A program made the translations under genes and the position numbers. From contig NZ_QFRU01000022.1 of assembly GCF_003184905.1 (NCBI RefSeq), positions 1 through 64,000 of the forward strand: a DNA stretch of 64,000 nucleotides, written 5' to 3'. The stretch comes from Bacillus sp. CGMCC 1.16541. Lineage in GTDB: Bacteria; Bacillota; Bacilli; Bacillales; Bacillaceae_H. The notes below the pieces were generated by a model. It had not been told where the DNA came from. It was given only the letters and a program-made list of their open reading frames with translations, and ran no database searches. This document shows positions 36,173 to 45,117 of the stretch, piece by piece (the first letter of the stretch is position 1; every line of letters begins with the position of its first letter).

Positions 36173-37154
36173 CTCTCCTCTCTGTTAACATTCGTTCTGC
36201 TAAGCGTGTTTTTTTCCGCTGTCCTTCTTTATACTGCTGAATAGCTTTTGGAAGAAGTAAGGCTAAAATAACAATTGCAGCCGTAATTAATTTCAAATCA
36301 CCTGTTTCTAAAAATTCAACCCGGAGTGCTAATGTAACAATTAAGCGATACATAATCGCTCCTAAAATCACTGCTAAAGTTGCTCTTACAATTGTTTTTG
36401 CTCCAACGATTGCTTCACCAATAATAACAGAAGCTAGACCAATGACAATCATTCCAATCCCCATTCCAATATCACTAAACCCACTGTATTGAGCAATTAA
36501 CCCACCTGAAAATGCCACAAGAGCATTCGAAATTCCTAATCCAACAATAATGTACATATCTGTTTTCCCGGCAAAGCTACGAATCATCGCCACATTATCA
36601 CCAGTTGCTCGAATTGCTAAACCAATTTCTGTTTTAAGGAATTGATCGAGAAGAACTTTCAACACGACAATAATGACAATCATTACGACTAAAATAGCCC
36701 ATGTCCTTGGTACAACCCCTGAAAGGCCCATTCCTGTTAATAAACCATTGAACCCTTCATCAATCAAACGAAACATACCCGTAACCGATGTAAATAACGT
36801 TTCTTCTTGAAGAAGTGGCACATTTGATTTCCCCATAATCCGCAAGTTAATGGAATAAAGAGCAATCATCATTAAAATTCCAGATAAAAGGGCATTAATT
36901 TTCCCGTTTGTGTGTAATAAGCCCGTTATACATCCTGTAATAAATCCACCTATTAGTGCAAAAACAGACGCCAAAATTGGATGTACACCATTTACGATAC
37001 AAACAGCGGCAATTGCTGCTCCCGTTACGAAACTACCATCAACCGTTAAATCTGGAATGTTTAAAATTCGAAATGATATATATACACCAAGTGCCATGAT
37101 GGCATAAATAAGTCCTGCTTCAAATGAGCCGAATATGGCAGTAGACAATCTCAA
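36138..37154 (-). CDS. ABC transporter permease (branched-chain/ribose type)
   Basis: A 338-residue permease of the BPD_transp_2 family with about nine helices. It opens with the typical SFEAGLIYAIMALGVYISFRILNIPDLTVDGSF and contains the EIGLAIRATGDN coupling segment. It sits 265 bp after the substrate-binding gene, with a hairpin in the gap, and overlaps the ATPase gene. The substrate cannot be inferred from the permease; family members carry amino acids, nucleosides or sugars. Confidence 0.88.
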   Translation of the reverse strand: MRLSTAIFGSFEAGLIYAIMALGVYISFRILNIPDLTVDGSFVTGAAIAAVCIVNGVHPILASVFALIGGFITGCITGLLHTNGKINALLSGILMMIALYSINLRIMGKSNVPLLQEETLFTSVTGMFRLIDEGFNGLLTGMGLSGVVPRTWAILVVMIVIIVVLKVLLDQFLKTEIGLAIRATGDNVAMIRSFAGKTDMYIIVGLGISNALVAFSGGLIAQYSGFSDIGMGIGMIVIGLASVIIGEAIVGAKTIVRATLAVILGAIMYRLIVTLALRVEFLETGDLKLITAAIVILALLLPKAIQQYKEGQRKKTRLAERMLTERRGEAIAATKTNS

Positions 37155-37189
37155 TCCCTCTCTTCTCTAACTTGTTGTATAAACGATGA

Positions 37190-37232
37190 GGCTGTGTCAA
37201 AAGGAGCTAAACACCTCCATTTTTGCACAGCC
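37190..37232. repeat. Long hairpin between binding protein and permease genes
   Basis: GGCTGTG (37190-37196) pairs with CACAGCC (37226-37232); AAAA/TTTT and GGAG/CTCC extend the stem. No terminal T-run. A stem here could stabilise the 3' end of the binding-protein mRNA or reduce read-through into the permease. Confidence 0.65.
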
Positions 37233-37419
37233 CACAAACCGTTCTTTTTATTAGCTAGTTTCATCAGTTTTGTTGCTAGATAACAAGTGATGAGGGGAAG
37301 TTACTTTTCAATTTATCTAACCTCAATCAACTTACGATCTGCGTAAAAATCTTTCGAACAGCAACAATGTTTTCGAAAACAGCCTATTTATTTCCCATTC
37401 TTACTGTCATGCATATGAA

Positions 37420-38412
37420 TTATTCTGTATACTCTGCTTTTGAATCCCATTCTTGTAATAATTGAATACCCATTCCATCTGCCGCTTTTTCATTGATTAG
37501 TAACTTTAAATTATCAGGATATTGAACAGGAAGATCAGATGCTTTTTTATCACCTTTCAAAATACTTGCTGCCATTTCACCAGATTGATAGCCAATATCA
37601 AAGTAACTAAATCCATACGCCGCAAATCCACCACGCTTCACAGAATCAAGTTCTCCCACATAAAGAGGAATATCTTGTTCTGTTGCTACTTGAATGACTG
37701 ATTCTAACGCTGATACGACGGTGTTATCAGTAATAATATAGAACACGTCTACCTTACCAACTAATGACTCTGCAGCTTGCTTTACTTCAGCACTTGTTGA
37801 GACAGATGCTTCAACAAGTTTTAAGTCCGTGCCCTCGGTTGCCTTTTTCACCATATTAATTTGAGCTACTGAGTTTTGTTCTCCCGAATTATAAATCACA
37901 CCAATTTTGTTTCCTTCTGCATATTCGTCAATAAATTTCACTGTGTTTGGAATTGCGTCAGGATGCGTATCCGTTGTACCTGTAATGTTATCTCCAGGCT
38001 CTTCAAATGATTTTACAAGTCCTGCACCGACAGGATCGGTAACCGATGTAAAGATAATTGGAATCTCTTTTGTTGCATTTAGGGCGCCTAGTGCACTTGG
38101 TGTAGAGTTAGCAAAAATCAAATCCACATTGTCACCGGCAAAGTTTGTGGCAATAGATTGATTTGTACTCATATCACCTTGAGCAATTTGTACATCGTAT
38201 TCAACCTCTAATCCTTCTTCTTTTAAAGCTTCTTTAAAACCTTTTAATGCTTCATCGAGCGAAGGGTGTTCAACAATTTGTGTCACCCCTACTTTAAATA
38301 CATCCGCTTTTTCACCTTCATCTCCTGAACCTGTTGTATCAGACGAACTACACCCTGCAATAAGCATTGTTGATAATACGACCCCTGCGATTCCTGCCAT
38401 TCTCTTTTTCAT
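37420..38412 (-). CDS. ABC transporter substrate-binding lipoprotein (PF04392 type)
   Basis: A 330-residue lipoprotein. The signal peptide ends at LIAGC with lipid-modified Cys21, followed by a Ser/Gly/Asp linker. The mature part (FKVGVTQIVEHPSLDEALKGFKEAL) is the periplasmic-binding-like fold of the ABC_sub_bind family, of which TrpX and related binders are members. It is the first gene of the importer, transcribed before permease and ATPase. I looked for a T-box leader upstream, as trpXYZ operons can have one, but the ~110 bp before the gene is too short and shows none. The substrate is unknown. Confidence 0.87.
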   Translation of the reverse strand: MKKRMAGIAGVVLSTMLIAGCSSSDTTGSGDEGEKADVFKVGVTQIVEHPSLDEALKGFKEALKEEGLEVEYDVQIAQGDMSTNQSIATNFAGDNVDLIFANSTPSALGALNATKEIPIIFTSVTDPVGAGLVKSFEEPGDNITGTTDTHPDAIPNTVKFIDEYAEGNKIGVIYNSGEQNSVAQINMVKKATEGTDLKLVEASVSTSAEVKQAAESLVGKVDVFYIITDNTVVSALESVIQVATEQDIPLYVGELDSVKRGGFAAYGFSYFDIGYQSGEMAASILKGDKKASDLPVQYPDNLKLLINEKAADGMGIQLLQEWDSKAEYTE

Positions 38413-38523
38413 CGTAATCCCCCTTTTAGTACTGTTTCGCTTTTATGTGTTAAATTATAACGCATAAATTGGAAGATTCAAGTTTATTTTCTAAAAATTA
38501 TAAATTTTTCACCAAATAAAAAA

Positions 38524-38569
38524 ACTTGCTTGTTTTACATTGTTTTTTATCAATGTAAAACAAGCAAGT
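38524..38569 (-). terminator. Terminator of the lcfB-hydratase operon
   Basis: Perfect 19-bp stem: ACTTGCTTGTTTTACATTG (38524-38542) with 38551-38569, 8-nt loop, followed on the minus strand by TTTTTTTA. Confidence 0.92.
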
Positions 38570-38578
38570 ATCGAACCA

Positions 38579-39355
38579 TTATCTACCTTTAAATTGTGGT
38601 TTTCTCTTTTCTCCAAACGCAACAAGAGCTTCGACACGGTCTTCGGTTGGAATGGTTAATTCATATGCTTTTCGTTCAATTTGTAATCCTGTTTGTAAAT
38701 CTACTTTCATGCCTTCTTTTACCGCAAACTTCGCTTGCTGTAACGCAATTGGGCCATTTTGTAAAATAGAACTCACAAACTGCTGCACAGCTTCTTCAAG
38801 CTTTGTTTCTGCCACAACATTTGTAAACAGTCCATATGTATACGCTTCAACTGAAGGTAGTTTACGTGCTGTTAAAATAAGTTCTAACGCTTTTGCTTCT
38901 CCAATTAATCGTGGTAGACGTTGCGTTCCACCAGCACCTGGAATAATGGCTAAACTCGTCTCCGTTAATCCTACTAATGTGTGATCAACGGCGATGCGAA
39001 AATCACAAGCAAGCGCTAATTCCATTCCTCCTCCGAACGCATATCCGTTAATCACAGCAATCGTCGGTTGTGGGAGTTGTTCAATCTTTGAAAACACTTC
39101 ACCGATCTTGAAGATGTTACGCTTTACTTGTTGAGGTGTTAATGTTTTACGTTCCTTTAAGTCAGCTCCTACACTAAATGCTTTCGCACCAGCACCTGTA
39201 ATAGTAACAAGGCGAACATCTTCGTTAATACGAATTGACTCGACTACCTCTTCTAACTCAAGTAGCATATCATAGTTAAATGCATTCATGACATCTGGAC
39301 GATTTAACACAACCTTTGCTACATGTTCTTGAACCTCAAACTTAATGCTATCCAT
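38579..39355 (-). CDS. Enoyl-CoA hydratase/isomerase family protein
   Basis: Crotonase-fold protein of 258 residues, predicted to hydrate 2-enoyl-CoA in beta-oxidation. The ATG at 39355 (MDSIKFEVQEH) has AAGGGG upstream; the frame is open to 39394 without a site. AFSVGADLKER and GYAFGGGMELALACDFR (near 107) form the oxyanion-hole regions, and IPGAGGTQRLPRL follows. Located 77 bp downstream of the acyl-CoA ligase gene and before the shared terminator, it is almost surely cotranscribed and under the same FadR-type control. Related isomerase or lyase activities cannot be excluded. Confidence 0.88.
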   Translation of the reverse strand: MDSIKFEVQEHVAKVVLNRPDVMNAFNYDMLLELEEVVESIRINEDVRLVTITGAGAKAFSVGADLKERKTLTPQQVKRNIFKIGEVFSKIEQLPQPTIAVINGYAFGGGMELALACDFRIAVDHTLVGLTETSLAIIPGAGGTQRLPRLIGEAKALELILTARKLPSVEAYTYGLFTNVVAETKLEEAVQQFVSSILQNGPIALQQAKFAVKEGMKVDLQTGLQIERKAYELTIPTEDRVEALVAFGEKRKPQFKGR

Positions 39356-39432
39356 TGCTTCAACCCCTTTTTGAAATCGTTTACAATAAAACATTCTGCT
39401 TTTTTTGTAAAATTCCTTTTTAAAAGAGGTGA

Positions 39433-40989
39433 TTATGATTGTTCAAGTAATTGTTGCTTCAAGGCTCTTCGTAAAATTTTACCGGTTGTATTCTTTGGTA
39501 GTTCCTCTAAAAATTCAATTTCAGTTGGAACTTTGTATTTTGCTAATTGTTCTCTACAGTGCTGAAGGAGATCTTCTTCTGTTACCGTAGAATCTCTGAC
39601 AACAACAAAGCATTTTACAGCTTCACCGAAATTCATATCTGGCACACCAATAACAGCTACTTCTGTAACTGCTTCATGGTTGTACAACACTTCCTCTACT
39701 TCACGTGGGTACACATTGTAGCCGCCTACAATAATCATATCTTTCTTACGATCTACAATATAAAAGTAGCCTTCCTCATCCACTCGACCCAAATCACCTG
39801 TGTATAACCAACCATCTTTAATTGTATAAGTTGTTTCTTCAGGCATTTTATAATAGCCTTTCATCACATTTGGACCTTTGACAATCAGTTCTCCTACTTG
39901 TCCAACTGGAACTTCCTCACCCATCTCGTCTACAATTTTATTTTCCACATTCATAATAGACGTACCAATTGACCCTACTTTTCGTTCTTTATCTAATGGA
40001 TTAAAACACGTAACAGGCGATGCTTCCGACAAGCCGTAGCCCTCTGAGATAATCACATCAAACTTTTGTTCAAACCCTTTTAATAAAGCAACTGGCATTG
40101 ACGCACCACCTGAGATACATAAGCGAAGCGTTTGAACATCTTCTTTTGTTCCTTGAGGATGTTGCATTAAGAAGTTATACATAGTTGGTACACCCGCAAA
40201 GATCGTAGCATTATGCTCCCTCACAACTCGAAATACTTCGCCTGGGCTAAATTTTGGAACAATAAGAATCGTTCCTCCGTTCATAAGTGGCGCGTTTAAC
40301 GCAACCGTTAAGCAGAACACATGAAACATTGGTAATGTAGCCACAACACGGTCTTTTTCTGTAATATCAAGAAAGTCAGCCACATCTTTTGCATTACGGT
40401 ATACGTTTTTGTGAGTTAACATTGCACCTTTGGGCTTTCCAGTCGTGCCAGATGTGTATAAGATAATTGCCACATCTTCGTCCACTAATTCCGGAAAGTT
40501 AAAATTGTGATGTCCAAGTTCAAGTATCGATGAAAACATACGAGCAAATGAAGGTATTGTAGAATCTTGATTGCTTAAAAGTTCTTTTCCTTGAGGTGTT
40601 TCACATAAGATGACGTGTTCTAATGCTGGAAGATGATTTGTGACGTTTGCTAACAATGGAAGTAGTAAATCAAGCGCAATAACCGCTTTCACATCTCCAT
40701 TTTTTAAAATATACGTAATTTCATCTGCTGTATAAATTGGATTGATAGGAATAACGGTTGCACCCATCCTTAACGCTCCATACAATCCAATGACAAAGTG
40801 TGGTGAATTCCCTAGTAATAAAGCAACATGATCCCCTTTTTGTACCCCTAATTTTTGCAACCCGCTAGCAAATTTTGAAATTGATGCATCTAATTCACCG
40901 TATGTCACATGGTTTTCAGCAAACATATATGCAGCCTTCGTTGGATTAACCACTGCTGTTTCATGTAATTGCGTTGATAAATTCACCAT
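39433..40989 (-). CDS. lcfB: Long-chain fatty-acid-CoA ligase
   Basis: Activates fatty acids to acyl-CoA using ATP, first step of beta-oxidation. The 518-residue AMP-binding enzyme has the P-loop-like [11 protein letters not shown] at about 178-188, the [10 protein letters not shown] motif, [13 protein letters not shown], and the C-terminal catalytic Lys in the final [11 protein letters not shown]. The length and locus match B. subtilis LcfB (YhfL). AAGGGAG precedes the ATG. A FadR-type palindrome lies in the leader, and the neighbouring hydratase completes a small fatty-acid-use unit. Confidence 0.94.
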   Translation of the reverse strand: MVNLSTQLHETAVVNPTKAAYMFAENHVTYGELDASISKFASGLQKLGVQKGDHVALLLGNSPHFVIGLYGALRMGATVIPINPIYTADEITYILKNGDVKAVIALDLLLPLLANVTNHLPALEHVILCETPQGKELLSNQDSTIPSFARMFSSILELGHHNFNFPELVDEDVAIILYTSGTTGKPKGAMLTHKNVYRNAKDVADFLDITEKDRVVATLPMFHVFCLTVALNAPLMNGGTILIVPKFSPGEVFRVVREHNATIFAGVPTMYNFLMQHPQGTKEDVQTLRLCISGGASMPVALLKGFEQKFDVIISEGYGLSEASPVTCFNPLDKERKVGSIGTSIMNVENKIVDEMGEEVPVGQVGELIVKGPNVMKGYYKMPEETTYTIKDGWLYTGDLGRVDEEGYFYIVDRKKDMIIVGGYNVYPREVEEVLYNHEAVTEVAVIGVPDMNFGEAVKCFVVVRDSTVTEEDLLQHCREQLAKYKVPTEIEFLEELPKNTTGKILRRALKQQLLEQS

Positions 40990-41010
40990 TCCACTCCCTT
41001 TTCCCCTTGT

Positions 41011-41036
41011 TTAATGAATGAATAGTCATTCATTAA
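41011..41036. promoter_or_regulatory. FadR-type operator in the lcfB leader
   Basis: TTAATGAATGA (41011-41021) and TCATTCATTAA (41026-41036) are a perfect 11-bp inverted repeat with a 4-bp spacer. This is the TGAATGA..TCATTCA form recognised by the TetR-type regulator FadR of B. subtilis, which represses lcf and fad genes until long-chain acyl-CoA appears. It lies 22-47 bp upstream of the lcfB ATG. Confidence 0.82.
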
Positions 41037-41067
41037 AAGATTTTAATTTTATTAAAATTCTAAATAT

Positions 41068-41097
41068 ATTATACTTTTTTTCGTTCTACCTTGACAA
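41068..41097 (-). promoter_or_regulatory. lcfB promoter
   Basis: Minus-strand -35 TTGTCA (41092-41097), 18-bp spacer, -10 TATAAT (41068-41073). Predicted start is near 41061, placing the FadR-type palindrome about 25-50 nt downstream, a roadblock position. Confidence 0.6.
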
Positions 41098-41341
41098 GTG
41101 AATTCGACAAGTCAGCTTGTCTAACAAGTAGCGATTACCTCTATAAAAACAAAACTAAATGCACAAAAGGTTATATGTGATTAAAGGAAGAAAATTAGCG
41201 TGGGTTATTCATATATCGAGGTAGGGAAAAAGACTTTCTATTCAACATCCCTTCCCTCTTATGTCCATTAAATGAACGTTGGAGGAAAGAGATATTTGAA
41301 TGGGTTCAATTGAAAATAGCTGCTCTACTTCTTATTATTTT
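41098..41341. other. Intergenic DNA between lcfB promoter and lplJ
   Basis: No gene is supported here. GACAAG-TCAG-CTTGTC (about 41108-41123) forms a short dyad beside the lcfB -35 and related CTTGACAAG copies surround it. No clear T-tailed terminator for lplJ was found, only a T-rich stretch near 41325-41341. Confidence 0.4.
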
Positions 41342-42334
41342 TTAGTAAAGGAGGTCAATAAATTCTTCTTTATTAATGTTACCGAAGTAATGCTTAATCT
41401 CCACATCTTCTAAAGCTTGTACAATTGATGCTTTTTCATAACGGATGCCTGTCAGTTTTTGTTCCACTTCACTTACATCTCCAACACCGAAAAAGTCTCC
41501 GAATATCTTACATTGCTCAATCGTTCCTTTATTTACTTCTAACCTCACGTCGATTTGTCCGACTGGAAAGCGATGAGAATGTTGAACATTAAACTTTGGT
41601 GATTTCCCGTAATTCCAATCCCAATTTTGATAGCGTTCTTTTGAGAGTTGGTGAATGTTGTCCCAATCTGCTTCTGTCAGTTTGTATTCTGGGATTTCTT
41701 GTTCACCTTCAAAGATATAAGAAAGAAGCAACTTCTTAAACTCAGCGATTGTTATTTTCTCCTCTAAAAATTCACTGATGTTAGCGACGCGGCTACGAAT
41801 TGATTTAATTCCTTTTGATTCAATCTTATCTTTTTTTACATTCAATGCGGATACCACGTGCTCAATTTCCGAATCAAATAATAGCGTGCCATGACTAAAC
41901 ATACGCCCGCGTGTAGAGAATTGAGCGTTACCAGAGATTTTACGCCCTTGTGCAATGATATCATTTCGGCCACTTAACTCAGCTTTTACGCCTAGTTTTG
42001 CTAGTGCTTCAACAACCGGTTCTGTGAATTTCTTGAAGTTATGAAAACTCTCGCCGTCATCTTTTGTAATAAAGCTAAAATTTAAATTGCCAAGGTCATG
42101 ATAAACGGCTCCACCACCTGAAAGACGACGTACAACGTGAATGCCATTGTCATCTACATATTTTGTGTTAATTTCTTCAATTGTGTTTTGATTTTTCCCA
42201 ATAATGATTGATGGCTCATTTATGTAAAAAAGTAAATACGTTTCATTTATATCTAGATTTTTTAACGCATACTCCTCAATCGCTAAGTTAATGCGTGGAT
42301 CTGTAATGTTTTGATTATCAATAAATAACAACAT
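41342..42334 (-). CDS. lplJ: Lipoate-protein ligase
   Basis: Attaches lipoate, via lipoyl-AMP, to lipoyl domains of 2-oxoacid dehydrogenases and GcvH. The 330-residue enzyme has the adenylate-binding RRLSGGGAVYHD motif (about 67-78), the HGTLLFD segment, and a C-terminal accessory domain (after ~245). The length matches B. subtilis LplJ (YhfJ). It is 9 bp downstream of yhfI, so the pair forms an operon. AAGGAGG precedes the ATG by 4 nt. Confidence 0.93.
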   Translation of the reverse strand: MLLFIDNQNITDPRINLAIEEYALKNLDINETYLLFYINEPSIIIGKNQNTIEEINTKYVDDNGIHVVRRLSGGGAVYHDLGNLNFSFITKDDGESFHNFKKFTEPVVEALAKLGVKAELSGRNDIIAQGRKISGNAQFSTRGRMFSHGTLLFDSEIEHVVSALNVKKDKIESKGIKSIRSRVANISEFLEEKITIAEFKKLLLSYIFEGEQEIPEYKLTEADWDNIHQLSKERYQNWDWNYGKSPKFNVQHSHRFPVGQIDVRLEVNKGTIEQCKIFGDFFGVGDVSEVEQKLTGIRYEKASIVQALEDVEIKHYFGNINKEEFIDLLY

Positions 42335-42343
42335 GAATCCTCC

Positions 42344-43078
42344 TTATTCTCCCCAAGTCAAACCAGCATGAGCAAGTGTAATGTCACCTTTAAAATGCTG
42401 GTTTACTTCTGCCACTAATTGTTGATGATCTCCATAGTGCGGTAAGTGCGTTAGCATTAATTGTTTGACATTTGAGTTTGATGCCAATTTTCCAGCTTCA
42501 ATACTTGTCATGTGACCTGCTCCACTTCCATCTTGATGACCATAGAAGTTACATTCACAAATCAATAAATCTGCATGTGTTGAGAATGATACAAATTCTT
42601 CCAAATAACTTGAGTCAGCTGTATACACAACGACTTCATCACCTGCTTGTATTCTCATCGCATAGCAAGTAACAGGATGCTTTGTTTTTAAAAATGAAAT
42701 GGTGAACGGTCCGACTTGCAATGATTCGTTTGGATCGTAAGCGAAACCTTGCGTAATATCTGTATGAGTTAACCGCTCAAATCCTTGTTTATCATGAGCA
42801 TGCCCATAAATCGGTAAAACATCTAACGCGTTTCCTAAATGTTTCTGAATTAGCCTTGCATATTGAAAAACACCAACATCCGCCACATGATCATGATGAT
42901 AGTGTGAAATAATCATCGCATCAACATCTTCTGGCTGTATGTAATTTTGTAATTGAGCGAGTGACCCACTTCCACAATCAACTAGCAACGAGAACTCTTC
43001 ATGCTCCACTAAATAACTAGATGTTGCTTCATTTCTATGAGGATATCCTCCCCAAAAACCAACAACGGTTACTTTCAT
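42344..43078 (-). CDS. yhfI: YhfI-like metallo-beta-lactamase-fold hydrolase
   Basis: A 244-residue MBL-fold protein with the zinc motif HYHHDH at 59-64, a later CECNFYGH segment, HMTSIEAG (third His), and TADSSYLEE. The family resembles RNase Z/phosphodiesterase-type hydrolases; the substrate is not established. In B. subtilis yhfI also precedes lplJ. AAAGGATG lies upstream. It is divergent from yhfH. Confidence 0.87.
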   Translation of the reverse strand: MKVTVVGFWGGYPHRNEATSSYLVEHEEFSLLVDCGSGSLAQLQNYIQPEDVDAMIISHYHHDHVADVGVFQYARLIQKHLGNALDVLPIYGHAHDKQGFERLTHTDITQGFAYDPNESLQVGPFTISFLKTKHPVTCYAMRIQAGDEVVVYTADSSYLEEFVSFSTHADLLICECNFYGHQDGSGAGHMTSIEAGKLASNSNVKQLMLTHLPHYGDHQQLVAEVNQHFKGDITLAHAGLTWGE

Positions 43079-43272
43079 TTGGCATCATCCTTTGTTTCAA
43101 GTTTTCTACTCATTAGTATACCCTACTTGTAAATCATCTAGGTAGTTAGAAAACAATCTAGATGATTTATTCTTTTATGTCACTGTTATAATACAAAATA
43201 GAACTCCTTTATAAAAACGACAAAAATTGAGCCTGTTTTTTTAAAAATAGGTGTTTTTGTTATAAAACATAG

Positions 43273-43302
43273 TTGACAGAATTTAATCTGTTATAATACA
43301 AT
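43273..43302 (+). promoter_or_regulatory. Promoter of yhfH
   Basis: TTGACA (43273-43278), 18-bp spacer, TACAAT (43297-43302), about 33 bp before the yhfH start. A TATAAT overlaps at 43292 with a shorter spacer (13 bp) and is probably not the one used. Confidence 0.55.
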
Positions 43303-43334
43303 AAAACTAATAAAACAACGGAGGGGATGTAAAA

Positions 43335-43466
43335 ATGTTAGAAAAAATGACTGAATTTTTTAAAAATCTACCGACTAAAAAGTGCATGGAATGCGGAAAA
43401 GATATGGAAGAACAGCACGAGTGCTACGGAAATAAATGTGACAATTGCTTAGATGTAATGAAGTAA
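43335..43466 (+). CDS. yhfH: YhfH-like 43-aa zinc-ribbon protein
   Basis: Small ORF, MLEKMTEFFKNLPTKKCMEC..., 43 residues. Cys17/Cys20 and Cys35/Cys38 form two CxxC knuckles, with an extra His28 and Cys30 between, so a structural zinc site is expected. GGAGGGG lies 9 nt upstream. The position beside yhfI and the length match B. subtilis yhfH, whose function is unknown. Four or five Cys codons in so short a frame, a consensus promoter and a following terminator make it a convincing gene. Confidence 0.88.
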   Translation: MLEKMTEFFKNLPTKKCMECGKDMEEQHECYGNKCDNCLDVMK

Positions 43467-43491
43467 TGTTTGTAAGCGGTATCTTAACTAT

Positions 43492-43525
43492 AAAAAGCAA
43501 GCTGTATTAATACAGCTTGCTTTTT
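43492..43525. terminator. Perfect palindromic terminator, yhfH / response regulator
   Basis: AAAAAGCAAGCTGTA (43492-43506) and its exact complement at 43511-43525 around TTAA. A-run and T-run at the two ends make it bidirectional. It overlaps the last base pair or two of the response-regulator stop codon. Confidence 0.92.
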
Positions 43526-45116
43526 ATGTCGTTGAAACACGAATAGAGGTTCGATACTCATTTGGTGTGACACCTTCCATTTTTTTAAATACCTTTCGGA
43601 AGTATTTATCGTCTTGATAGCCAATCATATTGGCTACTTCATAAACCTTGAGCTCCTCATTTCGTAGAAGTTGCTTAGCTTTATTCATTCGCACTTTCAC
43701 CAGATAATCAGAAATGTTTTCGTTAAACTTCTGCTTAAATTTACGTGAGATATATTCTCTACTTAGATAAAAACGATCTGAAATCTCTTGCAGCTTTACA
43801 TCACGGTCAAAGTTTGCTTGAAGAAATTGCTCAATATCATAAATGACATCTTGATTTTTCTTTTTTGTATGTCGCTTCACGATTTTGACAAAAAAATGAA
43901 CCTCTCTTCTTTTACGATTCATGTAGTTTTGAAGGTCAAAGTCACCATTATCATCGAAAAAGAAATAAACAACGTCTTCTCCATACGGACTTACTGAATG
44001 TGAAACATCATACTTTTTCATCCATTGTTGACTCATTAACTGATATTCTTTTTCAAGGTGAAGTAATTGTTTTAACGATAAGTAACGCGTTACCTGAAAT
44101 TGTTGCATAATGGCTGTAAGAATGTCTTCAAATAATTCGAATTGACCGAGCTGTACTGCTTCTTTTATTTGAGGTAAGTAATCAATGACATTTATAATTT
44201 CCAACTTTTCAATATGATTCTCGGCATACACCTTTCCTTCACGCTGGTCTAACACATTTGTATGCAAAAGCACATCCTTCGCTCCATTGTATGAAAGCAT
44301 AAGGTTTTCAATGCTTTTCACGACTGGCCCAATAGCTACGAAACAACAAACCTCTAGTGTTTTCCTTATACAAGAGTGCATCGTTTCAAGCATGTGTTGT
44401 ACATGATCGAAACGATTCCAAAAAATCATCACAATTTCTCCTTTGTTAGATAGATAGCGAAAAGCAATGCCACACTTTTCTTCATGAAGCATTTCATTCA
44501 CAATATTCAAAATAGAAAAGTAAACTAAATCTCGGTCACCTTGAAAAGCATCAATGATTTTCTGATCCACTCGAACAATGGCTACTTGGTACTGTTGAGA
44601 AAAGTGAAATCCAAACTCTTGATAAATAGACCCATTGATTAGATGGTTGTTCATTAACTGAGTAAGCTTTCGATCTCGATAGATAGGCTTCATTTCATTC
44701 ATTAACTGGTGACTGTTCGTGTGTTTCTGCCTGTTTTGCTCTTCTTTTTTCCAATCTTGAACAGCACGCTTCAATGTATCATTTAAAATCGCTGGATCAA
44801 TTGGTTTTAAAATGTAATCTGTACTGCCAAAATGAATCGCTTTTCTCATATAGTGATAGTCATCATATCCTGTTACAACAATACTTTTACTCGTGTCATG
44901 GTGATTCTTTATCCATTCTAGTAATGCAATTCCATCTACTTCAGGCATCTTCATATCCGTAAAAATAATCTCTGGTTTATAAACTTGTATCAGTTCAATT
45001 GCTTGTTCTCCACTCTCTGCTTCTAGTACTTGTGAAATATCATTCTCTTTCCATTCACCTAATAACCGAATACCTTCTCTTACGTGTTGTTCATCATCCA
45101 CGATCAATACTTTCAC
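43524..45116 (-). CDS. YesN-like response regulator, AraC-type DNA-binding
   Basis: A 530-residue two-component regulator. The N-terminal receiver has acidic D7/D8, phospho-acceptor Asp54 (IIFTDMKMPEVDG) and Lys106-type KPID. The middle ~280 residues are poorly conserved. The C-terminal ~100 residues are an AraC/XylS double helix-turn-helix (DVKLQEISDRFYLSREYISRKFKQ and AKQLLRNEELKVYEVANMIGY). GTG start at 45116 with AAGGGGGG upstream, 1 bp after the kinase stop. Partners of this class usually activate adjacent sugar transport genes, here the importer at 47.1-50.2 kb. Confidence 0.92.
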   Translation of the reverse strand: MKVLIVDDEQHVREGIRLLGEWKENDISQVLEAESGEQAIELIQVYKPEIIFTDMKMPEVDGIALLEWIKNHHDTSKSIVVTGYDDYHYMRKAIHFGSTDYILKPIDPAILNDTLKRAVQDWKKEEQNRQKHTNSHQLMNEMKPIYRDRKLTQLMNNHLINGSIYQEFGFHFSQQYQVAIVRVDQKIIDAFQGDRDLVYFSILNIVNEMLHEEKCGIAFRYLSNKGEIVMIFWNRFDHVQHMLETMHSCIRKTLEVCCFVAIGPVVKSIENLMLSYNGAKDVLLHTNVLDQREGKVYAENHIEKLEIINVIDYLPQIKEAVQLGQFELFEDILTAIMQQFQVTRYLSLKQLLHLEKEYQLMSQQWMKKYDVSHSVSPYGEDVVYFFFDDNGDFDLQNYMNRKRREVHFFVKIVKRHTKKKNQDVIYDIEQFLQANFDRDVKLQEISDRFYLSREYISRKFKQKFNENISDYLVKVRMNKAKQLLRNEELKVYEVANMIGYQDDKYFRKVFKKMEGVTPNEYRTSIRVSTT

Positions 45117-45117
45117 G

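Noticed and set aside
37155-37232. IS-like terminal repeat (GAGGCTGTGTCAAAAGG) beside the importer permease
   Set aside because: The sequence resembles the ends of some insertion sequences, but there is no transposase, partner end or target duplication in the gap, so it is kept only as a hairpin.
38413-38523. Possible T-box leader for the TrpXYZ-like importer
   Set aside because: The ~110-bp upstream region is too short and has no T-box sequence or specifier-type structure.
41299-41421. 40-codon plus-strand frame MGSIENSCS before lplJ
   Set aside because: GGAGG is about 14 nt upstream, too far, and most of the frame is antisense to lplJ.
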